Source of the DNA: an uncultured Pelagibacteraceae bacterium
GTDB taxonomy: Bacteria > Pseudomonadota > Alphaproteobacteria > Pelagibacterales > Pelagibacteraceae
Direction of reading: 5' to 3'
Assembly: GCA_902592265.1 (NCBI GenBank)
Contig: CACJDV010000007.1
Coordinates: forward strand, 1-51,117
DNA length: 51,117 nt
In this document: in pieces, positions 1-8,249 of the stretch
Position numbering within the stretch: position 1 is the stretch's first letter
Layout: the number at the start of each line of letters is the position of its first letter
Translations under genes and position numbers: made by a program
The notes under the pieces: model-generated
The model's input: only the letters and a program-made list of their open reading frames with translations
The model's database searches: none
Told to the model about the DNA's origin: nothing

Positions 1-165
1 GTTGTTGATACAAATCAAGAGATTGTGGATGATCCATCAAAAATAAATCAAGACCCTGAAAATTCTGCCTGGTTCTTTAAACTAAAGATTAAAGATAAAT
101 CTGAAATGGATTCTTTAATGAACAAAGATGATTATGATAAATTTGCAAATGAGAATAATACTTAA
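1..165 (+). CDS. gcvH: Glycine cleavage system H protein, C-terminal fragment
   Basis: Only the last 54 codons lie in the window; the 5' part, including the lipoyl-lysine, is off the left edge. The visible tail contains [17 protein letters not shown], matching the conserved H-protein ending (N-x-DP-x-x-x-x-W-x-F-K), followed by a SEMDSLM-like stretch. The H protein carries the lipoyl arm that shuttles the aminomethyl group between the P, T and L proteins when glycine is split to CO2, ammonia and methylene-tetrahydrofolate. Its TAA (163-165) overlaps the gcvP start by one base (TAATG), so the two genes are almost certainly co-transcribed and translationally coupled. In SAR11 this operon is often preceded by a glycine riboswitch, but that region is not in this window. 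Confidence 0.93.
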   Translation, partial: VVDTNQEIVDDPSKINQDPENSAWFFKLKIKDKSEMDSLMNKDDYDKFANENNT

Positions 166-3035
166 TGTTACATAATTCTGAAAAAGATTTTATAAAAAGA
201 CACATTGGTCCATCTGAAGAAGATCAATCAAAAATGTTAAAAAAATTAAATTACAAATCATTAGGTGATTTGATTGATAATACTGTTCCAGAAAAAATAC
301 AGTTCAAGGGTGAACTAAATATTGGTGAGTCAAATTCAGAATATGAAGCATTAAGAAAATTAAAAGCAATTTCAAAAAAAAATCAAATTTACTCAAATTT
401 TATAGGCATGGGTTATTATGGTACGTACACACCTTACGTAATTTTAAGAAATATATTAGAAAACCCAGGCTGGTATACCTCATATACACCTTATCAGCCA
501 GAGGTAGCTCAAGGAAGATTGGAAATGCTTCTAAACTTTCAGCAAATGATCGTGGACTTTACAGGAATGGATATAGCTAATGCATCTTTACTTGATGAAG
601 GTACTGCAGCAGCAGAGGCTATGGGTTTAAGTTATAGAATCGACAAAAGTGATAGTAACTTAGTTTTCGTCTCTGAAAACTGCCACCCTCAGACTATTGA
701 GGTCATACGAACTAGAGCAGAACCCATGGGTCTTAAAGTTCTTGTTGGCAATGAAAATAAAGTTTTAGAACAATTAAAAGAAGATATTGTTTGCGGAATC
801 TTACAATATCCTGGAACTCTAGGGGATATTAAAGATCCTAGTGAAGCAATAAGCAAAATTCATAAAAAAAATGGTAAAGCTATTTTGGCTTGTGATCTTC
901 TTGCGCTTGCTAAGCTTAAAACACCAAGAGAGCTTGGGGCTGATATTGCAGTCGGCAGTTCACAAAGATTTGGTATTCCAATGGGTTATGGAGGACCACA
1001 TGCAGCATTTTTTGCAACAAAAGATGAATACAAGAGATCTATGCCAGGTAGAATAGTTGGTGTCTCTGTAGATAGACATGGAAACAAGGCTTATAGATTG
1101 TCACTACAGACTAGAGAGCAACATATTAGAAGAGACAAGGCCACAAGTAATATTTGTACAGCGCAAGCGTTGTTAGCTATAGTATCTGCAGCATATGCCA
1201 TTTATCATGGTCCGGATGGAATTAAGAATATTTCTGAGAGAGTGTCTCAATTAGCAAAAAATTTTGCTGATAAAATAAAACAATCTGGATATGAAATATA
1301 TTCTGATCATTTTTTTGATACCGTTACAATTATTACTAAAGAAAAAACTGATCAAATTTTTAAAAATGCTTTAAACCAAAAAGTAAATATACGAAAAGTA
1401 AACTCTGAAATGCTTGCTGTTTCTTTTGATGAGAAAAAAAATGTTTATAGAGTAAATCAATTATTAAAAATTTTTAATGCAGCAGAGTCTATTAAAAAAG
1501 AAGATCCAACTGTAAGTTTACCTAATTTGCCAAAAAATTTATTGAGAACTTCAAAATATTTAGAACACCCTGTTTTTAACTCATATCGTTCAGAGACAGA
1601 AATGCTTAGATATCTTAAAAAGTTAGAGGACAAGGATATAGCTCTAAACAGAACAATGATTGCCTTGGGCTCTTGTACTATGAAATTAAATGCCACTGCA
1701 GAAATGATACCTATTTCATGGAGAGAACTAGCCGAGCCCCATCCCTTTGTGCCTATTGAACAGATGGAAGGATATAGAACAATGTTCACTGATTTAAAAA
1801 ATTGGTTAAGATCTATTACTGGTTTTTCAGGAGTTTCACTTCAACCAAATGCAGGAGCCCAAGGTGAATATGCGGGACTTATGGTAATCAGAAAATATCA
1901 TTTGGATAGAGGAAACAAAGATAGAAACATATGTTTAATACCAAGCTCTGCACATGGAACAAATCCTGCTAGTGCACAAATGGTTGGAATGAAGGTTGTT
2001 GTAGTTAATTGTGACAAAGAAGGAAATGTTGATTTTGATGATTTAAAGAAAAAAGCAGAGCTTCATTCAGAAAATTTAGGAGCTTTGATGGTCACATACC
2101 CATCTACTCATGGAGTGTTTGAGGAAAAAATTATGGATATATGTGAACTAATTCATAAACATGGTGGGCAAGTTTATATGGACGGAGCAAACTTGAATGC
2201 ATTGGTTGGTATAGCAAAACCAGGAAACTTTGGACCTGATGTTTGTCACATAAATTTACATAAAACATTTTGTATCCCTCATGGGGGAGGTGGACCAGGC
2301 ATGGGCCCAATTGCATGTAAAAAACATTTGCAAGTTTATCTGCCAAATCATCCAGTTGTTAAAGATTGTGGTCCCACAACAGGAATTGGGCCAGTATCCG
2401 CTGCTCCTTGGGGAAGCTCAAGCATTTTATCAATTTCCTGGATGTATATTAAAATGATGGGATCAGGAGGATTAAAACTAGCCTCAAAGGTCGCTATTTT
2501 AAATGCAAATTATATTGCAGAAAGACTAAAAAATCATTACCCAATCTTATACAAAGGCTCAAATGGTAATGTTGCTCATGAATGTATAATTGATATTAGA
2601 TCGATTAAATCAGAAACAGGTATCACAGAAGAAGATATTGCAAAAAGATTAATTGATTTTGGATTTCATGCACCAACAATGTCTTGGCCTGTTGCTGGAA
2701 CAATGATGATTGAACCTACAGAAAGTGAAAACTTGTCAGAGCTTGATAGGTTTTGTGATACCCTGATTAAGATTAAACAAGAAATAGATTTTATTAAAAC
2801 TGGTAAATTCGATAAAGTGGATAATCCAATCAAAAATGCTCCTCATACTGACACTGAGTTAGCTTCTGATAATTGGACGCATAAATATTCTAGAGAACAG
2901 GCTGCTTATCCTGCTAAATTCTTAAAAGTAAATAAATTTTGGCCACCAGTGGCTAGAGTGGATAACGTTTATGGTGATAAGAATATTTTCTGTACATGTC
3001 CAAGCATGGATGAATTTAAAGAAGATGCAGCATAA
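165..3035 (+). CDS. gcvP: Glycine dehydrogenase (aminomethyl-transferring), P protein
   Basis: Full-length single-chain P protein (956 aa, like the E. coli enzyme, rather than the split gcvPA/gcvPB form). It is the PLP-dependent decarboxylase that passes the aminomethyl group of glycine to lipoyl-GcvH. The PLP lysine is K700 in NLHKTFCIPHGGGGPGMGP, and the glycine-rich segment after it is characteristic. The N-terminal half begins with FIKRHIGPSEEDQ and includes YTPYQPEVAQGRL; the second half has NPASAQMVGMKVV. The ATG overlaps the gcvH stop. In glycine/serine-dependent SAR11 cells this system links glycine to C1-folate supply. The gene ends 6 bases before the next operon begins, with no terminator-like hairpin seen, so read-through into the lipid-modification genes is possible. 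Confidence 0.97.
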   Translation: MLHNSEKDFIKRHIGPSEEDQSKMLKKLNYKSLGDLIDNTVPEKIQFKGELNIGESNSEYEALRKLKAISKKNQIYSNFIGMGYYGTYTPYVILRNILENPGWYTSYTPYQPEVAQGRLEMLLNFQQMIVDFTGMDIANASLLDEGTAAAEAMGLSYRIDKSDSNLVFVSENCHPQTIEVIRTRAEPMGLKVLVGNENKVLEQLKEDIVCGILQYPGTLGDIKDPSEAISKIHKKNGKAILACDLLALAKLKTPRELGADIAVGSSQRFGIPMGYGGPHAAFFATKDEYKRSMPGRIVGVSVDRHGNKAYRLSLQTREQHIRRDKATSNICTAQALLAIVSAAYAIYHGPDGIKNISERVSQLAKNFADKIKQSGYEIYSDHFFDTVTIITKEKTDQIFKNALNQKVNIRKVNSEMLAVSFDEKKNVYRVNQLLKIFNAAESIKKEDPTVSLPNLPKNLLRTSKYLEHPVFNSYRSETEMLRYLKKLEDKDIALNRTMIALGSCTMKLNATAEMIPISWRELAEPHPFVPIEQMEGYRTMFTDLKNWLRSITGFSGVSLQPNAGAQGEYAGLMVIRKYHLDRGNKDRNICLIPSSAHGTNPASAQMVGMKVVVVNCDKEGNVDFDDLKKKAELHSENLGALMVTYPSTHGVFEEKIMDICELIHKHGGQVYMDGANLNALVGIAKPGNFGPDVCHINLHKTFCIPHGGGGPGMGPIACKKHLQVYLPNHPVVKDCGPTTGIGPVSAAPWGSSSILSISWMYIKMMGSGGLKLASKVAILNANYIAERLKNHYPILYKGSNGNVAHECIIDIRSIKSETGITEEDIAKRLIDFGFHAPTMSWPVAGTMMIEPTESENLSELDRFCDTLIKIKQEIDFIKTGKFDKVDNPIKNAPHTDTELASDNWTHKYSREQAAYPAKFLKVNKFWPPVARVDNVYGDKNIFCTCPSMDEFKEDAA

Positions 3036-3041
3036 TCATTA

Positions 3042-4280
3042 ATGAAAATTGCTGTAGTTGGGTCAGGCATTTCAGGACTAAGTGCTGCTTATTATCTCTC
3101 AAAAAATAATCATGTAGATTTATTTGAAAAGGAAGATCACTTTGGTGGTCATTCTCACACAATTGATTTAATGATTGGAGCCAAAAAAGTTCCAGTGGAT
3201 ATAGGTTTCATAGTATTTAATTTTAAAACTTATCCAAATTTAATAAATTTTTTTAAGGAAAATAAAATTGAAATTGAAAAAAGCGATATGTCTTTTTCAG
3301 TATCAGTAGAAAATTCAAACTTTGAATATTGTGGGAAAGGACTAAATGGAATTTTTTCTAATAAGATGAACTTACTTAATATTAGATTTTTGAAAATGTT
3401 TTTTGATATTATAAAATTTTATAAAAAATCTGACAAACTTGATCCTTTGAACGAGGAAATTACACTAGGTGATTATTTAATAAAAAATAATCTCTCTAAA
3501 GAATTTATCGATTATCATTTAATACCTATGGTGTCAGCAATCTGGTCGATGCCTCCGTATGCCGCAAACAAGATGCCTTTAAAATTCTTTTTAAAATTTT
3601 TTCAAAATCATGGATTATTTAAACTTAAAAATAGACCACAATGGTACACAGTTACAGATAGAAGCAGGTCTTATGTAAAAACAATCCTTTCAAAAATTAG
3701 TGGAGAATATTTTAAAAATTATAAAGTAAATAAGATCATTAGCAAAACAAATGGTGTTGATCTGTATTATGGTGGAAAAAATGAATTTTTTGATTACGAT
3801 AAAGTAGTTATAGCAACACATGCAGATCAAGCACTATCGATAATCGAAAACCCAACCGATCAAGAAAAAGAAATTTTATCTAATTTTAGCTACAAAGAAA
3901 ATTTAGCTTATATACATACAGATGAGTCAATAATGCCTAAGAATAGAAATGCATGGTCTTCTTGGAACGCATCTATAAAGGAAAATGAAATTGAAAAAAA
4001 TTCAATCACTTACTGGTTAAATTTACTACAAAATTTAGAATGTGAAAAAAATATATTCCTTACACTTAACCCTTATTTTGAGATTGATGAGACAAAAATT
4101 TTAAAAAAGGTAAAATTTACTCATCCATATTTTGATCAATCCGCTTTAGATTATCAAAGTAAGCTTAAAAATTTACAAAATAAGAGAAATATTCTCTTTT
4201 GTGGTAGTTATTTTGGTTACGGTTTTCATGAAGATGGAATAAAATCATCCATTGAAATGTTAAAAAACCTTAATGACTAG
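3042..4280 (+). CDS. NAD/FAD-dependent amine-oxidase-like protein (COG2907; UfaD/BfaA-type)
   Basis: A 412-aa flavoprotein with an N-terminal Rossmann dinucleotide fold: G7-S-G9-I-S-G12, then the ribose-binding acidic residue E29, and a GGHSHT motif at about 35-40 as in COG2907. The family is typically encoded next to DUF1365 and a Cfa-like methyltransferase, exactly as here. From established knowledge, COG2907-type proteins beside Cfa-like methyltransferases act on methylated membrane acyl chains (UfaD in Rhodobacter sphaeroides furan fatty-acid synthesis; a flavin reductase is paired with the methyltransferase in actinobacterial 10-methyl fatty acids). The exact redox reaction here cannot be told from sequence. 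The gene starts 6 bases after gcvP, and its stop overlaps the DUF1365 start by 8 bases. Confidence 0.85.
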   Translation: MKIAVVGSGISGLSAAYYLSKNNHVDLFEKEDHFGGHSHTIDLMIGAKKVPVDIGFIVFNFKTYPNLINFFKENKIEIEKSDMSFSVSVENSNFEYCGKGLNGIFSNKMNLLNIRFLKMFFDIIKFYKKSDKLDPLNEEITLGDYLIKNNLSKEFIDYHLIPMVSAIWSMPPYAANKMPLKFFLKFFQNHGLFKLKNRPQWYTVTDRSRSYVKTILSKISGEYFKNYKVNKIISKTNGVDLYYGGKNEFFDYDKVVIATHADQALSIIENPTDQEKEILSNFSYKENLAYIHTDESIMPKNRNAWSSWNASIKENEIEKNSITYWLNLLQNLECEKNIFLTLNPYFEIDETKILKKVKFTHPYFDQSALDYQSKLKNLQNKRNILFCGSYFGYGFHEDGIKSSIEMLKNLND

Positions 4281-5031
4281 TTCAATTTACAATGGAACAG
4301 TAATTCACAAAAGATTTAAACCAAAAATACATTTCTTTAAATATAAAGTATTTTCATTATTAATTGACTTATCCGATTTAAATTATTTAAACAAAAATAT
4401 TAGTTTTTTTTCATACAACAGTTTTAATTTGATCAGTTTTTTTGACAAAGATCATGGTGATAGAGATGGTTCATCGTTAATTGATTGGGTAAAAAAAAAT
4501 TTAATTGAAAATAATATAAATTCAGAAAACATTAAAATAAGATTATTATGTTACCCAAGAATTTTTGGATACGTATTTAACCCATTGAGTGTTTTTTTTG
4601 TTTATGATCAGAATGAAAATCTAATTTCAATATTGTATGAAGTAAAAAATACTTTTGGCGAACAACATACTTATATTTTTAAGGCTGAAAATAACAATCT
4701 CATACAGCACAATTGTTCTAAAAAATTTCATGTATCTCCTTTTATTGAGATGAATTGTAATTATTTTTTTAGAATTTTAAGACCTTCAGAAAAAATATCA
4801 GTTGTAATTGACCAATATCAATTAAATGAAAAGATTTTATTTGCATCACAAGACGGGAAAAGAGTTGATTTTAATAGTAAAGAACTATTAAAATCTTATC
4901 TAAAACATCCATTAATGACTTTAAAGATTATATCTGCGATACATTTTGAAGCGTTCAAATTATGGATTAAAGGAATAAAATTCATTAAAAAAAAATTTAA
5001 AATAAAAAATAATATTACTTTTGAAAATTGA
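4273..5031 (+). CDS. DUF1365 family protein
   Basis: A 252-aa protein with the DUF1365 hallmarks: an N-terminal YNGTVIHKRFKPKIHFFKYK segment, then LLCYPRIFGYVFNPLSVFFV at mid-protein, then EVKNTFGEQHTY. The biochemical role of the family is not established. It is repeatedly found between a COG2907 flavoprotein and a Cfa-like methyltransferase, so a part in membrane fatty-acid modification is the reasonable inference. The start overlaps the upstream gene by 8 bases, and the TGA (5029-5031) shares its A with the ATG of the next gene, so the three genes form a translationally coupled unit. The C-terminus is lysine-rich, with no transmembrane helix evident. Confidence 0.87.
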   Translation: MTSSIYNGTVIHKRFKPKIHFFKYKVFSLLIDLSDLNYLNKNISFFSYNSFNLISFFDKDHGDRDGSSLIDWVKKNLIENNINSENIKIRLLCYPRIFGYVFNPLSVFFVYDQNENLISILYEVKNTFGEQHTYIFKAENNNLIQHNCSKKFHVSPFIEMNCNYFFRILRPSEKISVVIDQYQLNEKILFASQDGKRVDFNSKELLKSYLKHPLMTLKIISAIHFEAFKLWIKGIKFIKKKFKIKNNITFEN

Positions 5032-6209
5032 TGAGTTTATATAACTTTTCCGATAAATTAGTTTTTAAAATACTTAAAGATATTGAATATGGTTATTTAG
5101 AAATAACAAAACATAATGGAGAACTTTTAAAATTTGGTAACCCACAGAGTCACTTAAAAGCAATTCTAAAAATTAAAAAACCAAATTTTACATTTAATTT
5201 AATTAAGGGTGGAAGCATCGGATTTGCAGAGTCTTATATGAGGGATGAATTTGAGACTGATAATCTATCTAATTTAATTGAGATTACTGCGAGAAATATA
5301 AATATAATTTATAAATTTTCTGGGTTATTGGATTTTCCAGTCATCAATTATTTAAAGAACAAGTTAGTAAAAAATACTAAAGCAAGAAGTAAGGAAAACA
5401 TTTCAAAACATTATGATTTAGGAAACGAGTTTTTTGCTCTTTGGCTTGATAAAACCTTAACTTATTCAAGTGCGATATTTGATGAGCGAAATAAAGATCT
5501 ATCAAATGCACAAAATAATAAATATCAAAAATTGATCGATTTAATAAAACCAAATAATGGGGATAAAATTTTAGAAATTGGATGTGGCTGGGGTGGTTTT
5601 GCCGAATACTTAGGCAAAAAATATGATGTAAAATTAGACTGTATTACCATTTCAAGAAAACAGTTTGAATACGCAAAAAAAAGAATGCATGAGTGTGGCT
5701 TGAATGAAAAAGTAAATATTGAAATAAAAGATTACAGAGATTTAAAAGACAAATATAACTCAATAGCATCCATTGAAATGATAGAGGCTGTTGGTCAAAA
5801 CTATTTAGAAAGTTATTTTAAAACGATCAAAAATAATCTTTCTAATGATGGAAGAGCAGCTATCCAAGCTATCACTATAGATGACAATATGTTTGATAGA
5901 TATAAAACTAAACAAGATTTCATTCAAAAGTATATTTTTCCTGGAGGATTTTTACCAAGCAAAGGTATTATTAATAAGTACGTTTCTGAAAACGGTTTAA
6001 CTATTAAATCATACGACTCTTATGCTGATCATTATTCTAATACATTAGTCATGTGGAAAAATGAATTTAATAAGAAATGGGATTTAATTAAAAAGCAAGG
6101 ATTTGATTTAACTTTTAAAAAAATGTGGGAATTTTATCTCTCGTATTGTGAGGCAGGGTTTAAATCAAAAAATATTGATTTAATTCAATTTTCACTTCAA
6201 AATAAATAA
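5031..6209 (+). CDS. Cfa-family SAM-dependent lipid methyltransferase (UfaM-like)
   Basis: A 392-aa cyclopropane-fatty-acyl-phospholipid synthase homologue. SAM motif I is LEIGCGWGG (181-189); HYDLGNEFFALWLD and the C-terminal MWEFYLSYCEAGF are family signatures. I chose ATG at 5031 (TGATG overlap with DUF1365) over a TTG one codon earlier. The position of the E. coli bicarbonate-ligand Cys139 is Ser147 here (TYSSA), and that of His266 is Gln279 (AIQAITI); Glu252 and Tyr335 appear kept. True cyclopropane synthases normally keep Cys and His. The Q-A-I-T-I form is what I associate with Cfa relatives that make methyl or methylene branches on unsaturated phospholipid acyl chains. The product is therefore probably a methylated fatty acid rather than a cyclopropane (inference). 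Confidence 0.88.
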   Translation: MSLYNFSDKLVFKILKDIEYGYLEITKHNGELLKFGNPQSHLKAILKIKKPNFTFNLIKGGSIGFAESYMRDEFETDNLSNLIEITARNINIIYKFSGLLDFPVINYLKNKLVKNTKARSKENISKHYDLGNEFFALWLDKTLTYSSAIFDERNKDLSNAQNNKYQKLIDLIKPNNGDKILEIGCGWGGFAEYLGKKYDVKLDCITISRKQFEYAKKRMHECGLNEKVNIEIKDYRDLKDKYNSIASIEMIEAVGQNYLESYFKTIKNNLSNDGRAAIQAITIDDNMFDRYKTKQDFIQKYIFPGGFLPSKGIINKYVSENGLTIKSYDSYADHYSNTLVMWKNEFNKKWDLIKKQGFDLTFKKMWEFYLSYCEAGFKSKNIDLIQFSLQNK

Positions 6210-6224
6210 AATTATGGTGCACTT

Positions 6225-6773
6225 ATGATCAAAACTAAAAATATTAAATCAATTTTATTGATAATTTTTCTTTTCTTAACTACAAACTGCTCACAAAACA
6301 GTGCTATGAAACCAGAAGATTTTAAAAATAAAGAGCCAAGACTTATAATTGAGAATTACTTATCTGGTAATGTTAAAGCTTGGGGTATACTTCAAAATAG
6401 ATCTGGAAAGGTAACTAGACAGTTTTCTGCTGACTTAAATGGTAAATGGGATGGAAAACAATTAATACTTGATGAAAAATTTAATTGGGATGATGGAGAA
6501 ATTCAAACACGACAATGGCAAATTACAAAAATTGACGAAAACAATTATGAAGGAACAGCTGGAGATGTTGTAGGGAAAGCAAAAGGATATTCATATGGTC
6601 CAGCATTTAAATTTGAATATGTTTTGTTAGTTCCAGTCAAAGGAAAAGAAATGAAAATTACTTTTGATGATTGGATTTTCAAACAAGATGATCGAGTTGC
6701 GATAAACCGTGCAACAATGACTAAATTTGGGATAAAAGTTGCAGAATTAACAGTTGTTTTTGTAAAAGATTAG
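6225..6773 (+). CDS. DUF3833 family lipoprotein
   Basis: A 182-aa protein with a lipoprotein signal: a basic N-terminus, a hydrophobic run (ILLIIFLFLTT) and a lipobox-like TTNC with Cys22. The mature part matches DUF3833, with LSGNVKAWGILQNRSGKV, then DLNGKWDGKQLILDE, and DDWIFKQDDRVAINRATMTKFG near the end. The function is unknown; the family commonly travels with COG2907/DUF1365/Cfa-like genes, suggesting a periplasmic or outer-membrane role linked to modified lipids. It lies 15 bases after the methyltransferase and closes the operon. Its stop codon abuts the stop of the convergent glutaredoxin gene with no spacer, so no independent terminator fits between them. Confidence 0.87.
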   Translation: MIKTKNIKSILLIIFLFLTTNCSQNSAMKPEDFKNKEPRLIIENYLSGNVKAWGILQNRSGKVTRQFSADLNGKWDGKQLILDEKFNWDDGEIQTRQWQITKIDENNYEGTAGDVVGKAKGYSYGPAFKFEYVLLVPVKGKEMKITFDDWIFKQDDRVAINRATMTKFGIKVAELTVVFVKD

Positions 6774-7028
6774 TTATTTTAGCAATTCTTGCAGTTTATT
6801 TTCTTTTTCTAAGCCTCTTACTTCGTCATATCCACCAATATGTTGATCACCAAAAAATATTTGTGGGATAGTTCTTTTTCCATTAGCTTTCTTAATCATT
6901 TCATCCATTGCACCGTCAACTTTTGAAATATCTATTTCGTTATAAGCTGCATTATTTCTTGTTAACAATCTTTTTGCTGCATCACAGTAATTACACATCG
7001 GACCAGTGTAAATTGTTATTTTTTTCAT
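6774..7028 (-). CDS. grxC: Glutaredoxin 3 (GrxC type)
   Basis: An 84-aa single-domain dithiol glutaredoxin. The active site is C12-N-Y-C15, a variant of the usual CPYC. TIPQIF provides the cis-proline for glutathione binding and GGYDEV the second glutathione-contact motif. It reduces disulfides and glutathione mixed disulfides in the cytosol, consistent with gshA/gshB being encoded elsewhere in this window. It lies 3 bases downstream of the TIGR03643 gene and is likely co-transcribed with it. Asn in place of Pro between the cysteines should shift the redox potential somewhat (inference). Confidence 0.93.
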   Translation of the reverse strand: MKKITIYTGPMCNYCDAAKRLLTRNNAAYNEIDISKVDGAMDEMIKKANGKRTIPQIFFGDQHIGGYDEVRGLEKENKLQELLK

Positions 7029-7031
7029 AGG

Positions 7032-7328
7032 TTATAGATAATCACCTTTTTTTATTTTACTAGTTATTTGTTTTCGAGAATACTCAAACTTTTTTCTATG
7101 TTTTATACTTTTTTGATTTACTCTTTTTCTCCAAAGTCTAAAAGAAGATGGTTTTAATGATTTTCTCATTATCTTAATAACATCTGACTCTTTGTATCCA
7201 GTTTTTTTTTCAATTTCCTCAAAAGTGATCCTATCAGCCCAGGCAGCCCATATGACCCAATCTGGACTTTCAATATGTGGCTCTGGATTTTTGACTCGAG
7301 TGACTGGCCTGTGACCTTTTTTTTTCAT
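7032..7328 (-). CDS. TIGR03643/DUF2805 family protein
   Basis: A 98-aa basic protein. The core PDWVIWAAWADRITFEEIEK, then GYKESDVIKIMRKSLKPSSF and RLWRKRVN matches the TIGR03643 (DUF2805) family, whose members have a helix-turn-helix-like look (a short GYKESDVIKIMR recognition-like helix) but no defined function. The C-terminus is lysine/arginine rich. Pairing with glutaredoxin 3 three bases downstream suggests one transcript. A hairpin plus 15-codon ORF lies in the 153 bases upstream. A nucleic-acid-binding role is only a guess from charge and helix pattern. Confidence 0.8.
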   Translation of the reverse strand: MKKKGHRPVTRVKNPEPHIESPDWVIWAAWADRITFEEIEKKTGYKESDVIKIMRKSLKPSSFRLWRKRVNQKSIKHRKKFEYSRKQITSKIKKGDYL

Positions 7329-7363
7329 AAATCCTTTATATTCAAAAAAAATCTTTAATGCAT

Positions 7364-7411
7364 TTATTTTTGAGATTTGATATAATGCTCTTGATAGTCC
7401 TTCTTAGCCAT
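7364..7411 (-). CDS. Possible 15-aa leader peptide / micro-ORF
   Basis: Reading the minus strand from 7411, ATG-GCT-AAG-AAG-GAC-TAT... ends in TAA at 7366-7364 and gives MAKKDYQEHYIKSQK. A Shine-Dalgarno-like GGGAG (7422-7418) lies 6 bases before the ATG, which is a better ribosome site than most genes in this window have. Codons 4 to 6 form one arm of a perfect 10-bp stem (7393-7402 with 7430-7439). It sits 35 bases upstream of the TIGR03643 start. It could be a leader peptide, a small protein, the remnant of a longer gene, or chance. Confidence 0.3.
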   Translation of the reverse strand: MAKKDYQEHYIKSQK

Positions 7412-7439
7412 CTTTAGCTCCCGGTTTTTAAGGACTATC
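7393..7439 (-). ncRNA. Hairpin, possible 5'-UTR structure upstream of TIGR03643-grxC
   Basis: GATAGTCCTT (7393-7402) and AAGGACTATC (7430-7439) are perfect 10-bp inverted repeats around a 27-base loop. On the minus strand the loop holds GGGAG and the ATG of a 15-codon ORF. No U-tract follows on the minus strand, so it does not look like a terminator of the upstream SDR gene. The loop is relatively GC-rich for this genome (CCGGGAGC). I do not recognise it as a known riboswitch class. Confidence 0.4.
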
Positions 7440-7481
7440 CCTAAACACTCACATTGAATATTTTCTGATTTTAAAAATGAA

Positions 7482-8240
7482 TTATTTTTTCTGATATTTG
7501 GTGAGTTTTCCAATTAATCCGAAATAAATCTTATTTGGTAAAAAACTTAAAATTTTCAAAATCATTGTTAAAGATTTCGGAAAATGAATCTCAAAAGAAT
7601 TTTTATTTACCAAACCATCGTAAATTTTTTCTGCTGCGTATTCAGGTGTTTTCAAAAAAGGCATTTTGAAATCATTTTTATCAGTCATCGGGGTTTTAAT
7701 AAAACCTGGTGAAACTAAACATACACGCACATTTGATCTTCCAAAATCAAAATATAAACTTTCAGCTAGATTATTTAACGCTGACTTTGATGGTCCATAT
7801 CCTGTTGAATTGGGTAATCCTCGGTAACCAGCAATTGATGATACAATAGTAATTATTCCATCTTTTTTATTTTTAAAGTATTCCTCCACTGCTTTAATAC
7901 TATTTAAAGTTCCAAAAAAATTTACTTTAAAAACGTTTTCAATTTGCTCTACATCAATATCTTTTTCTTTTTTTGGATCCCAAGTCCCTGTAGAAAAAAA
8001 ACAAATGTCTATGTTTTGAAATTTATTTATAATTTGATTAAAAACTTCTTTACAGTTTAATTTATTAGTAACATCTAATGGAAAAGAACTTATATTTTCA
8101 TATTTATTTGAAATTTCCTCTAATAATTGTTCGCGTCTCGCAGAAATTGCAACATTCCATCCTTCATTAGCAAATTTTATAGCTAAAGCTTTTCCAATTC
8201 CAGTACTCCCACCGGTTATCCAAATAGTTTTTTTATTCAT
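7482..8240 (-). CDS. Short-chain dehydrogenase/reductase (SDR)
   Basis: A 252-aa classical SDR. The cofactor loop TGGSTGIG (9-16) is followed by ARR (about 34-36), suggesting NADP(H) preference. The catalytic set is S134/S135, Y148 and K152 (GYGPSKSALN), and SPGFIKTPMT follows. The C-terminus has a hydrophobic stretch (SLTMILKILSFLPNKIYFGL) that may associate with membrane. The substrate is unknown. SDRs of this kind often belong to COG2907/DUF1365/Cfa-like gene clusters, and that operon ends only 0.7 kb away on the other strand, so a lipid-linked role is possible. Divergent from tspO, with only 9 bases between the two annotated starts. Confidence 0.9.
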   Translation of the reverse strand: MNKKTIWITGGSTGIGKALAIKFANEGWNVAISARREQLLEEISNKYENISSFPLDVTNKLNCKEVFNQIINKFQNIDICFFSTGTWDPKKEKDIDVEQIENVFKVNFFGTLNSIKAVEEYFKNKKDGIITIVSSIAGYRGLPNSTGYGPSKSALNNLAESLYFDFGRSNVRVCLVSPGFIKTPMTDKNDFKMPFLKTPEYAAEKIYDGLVNKNSFEIHFPKSLTMILKILSFLPNKIYFGLIGKLTKYQKK

Positions 8241-8249
8241 TTTATAAAG

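Noticed and set aside
1-165. Glycine riboswitch at the left edge
   Set aside because: The first bases are gcvH coding sequence; any riboswitch of the gcv operon would be upstream, outside the window.
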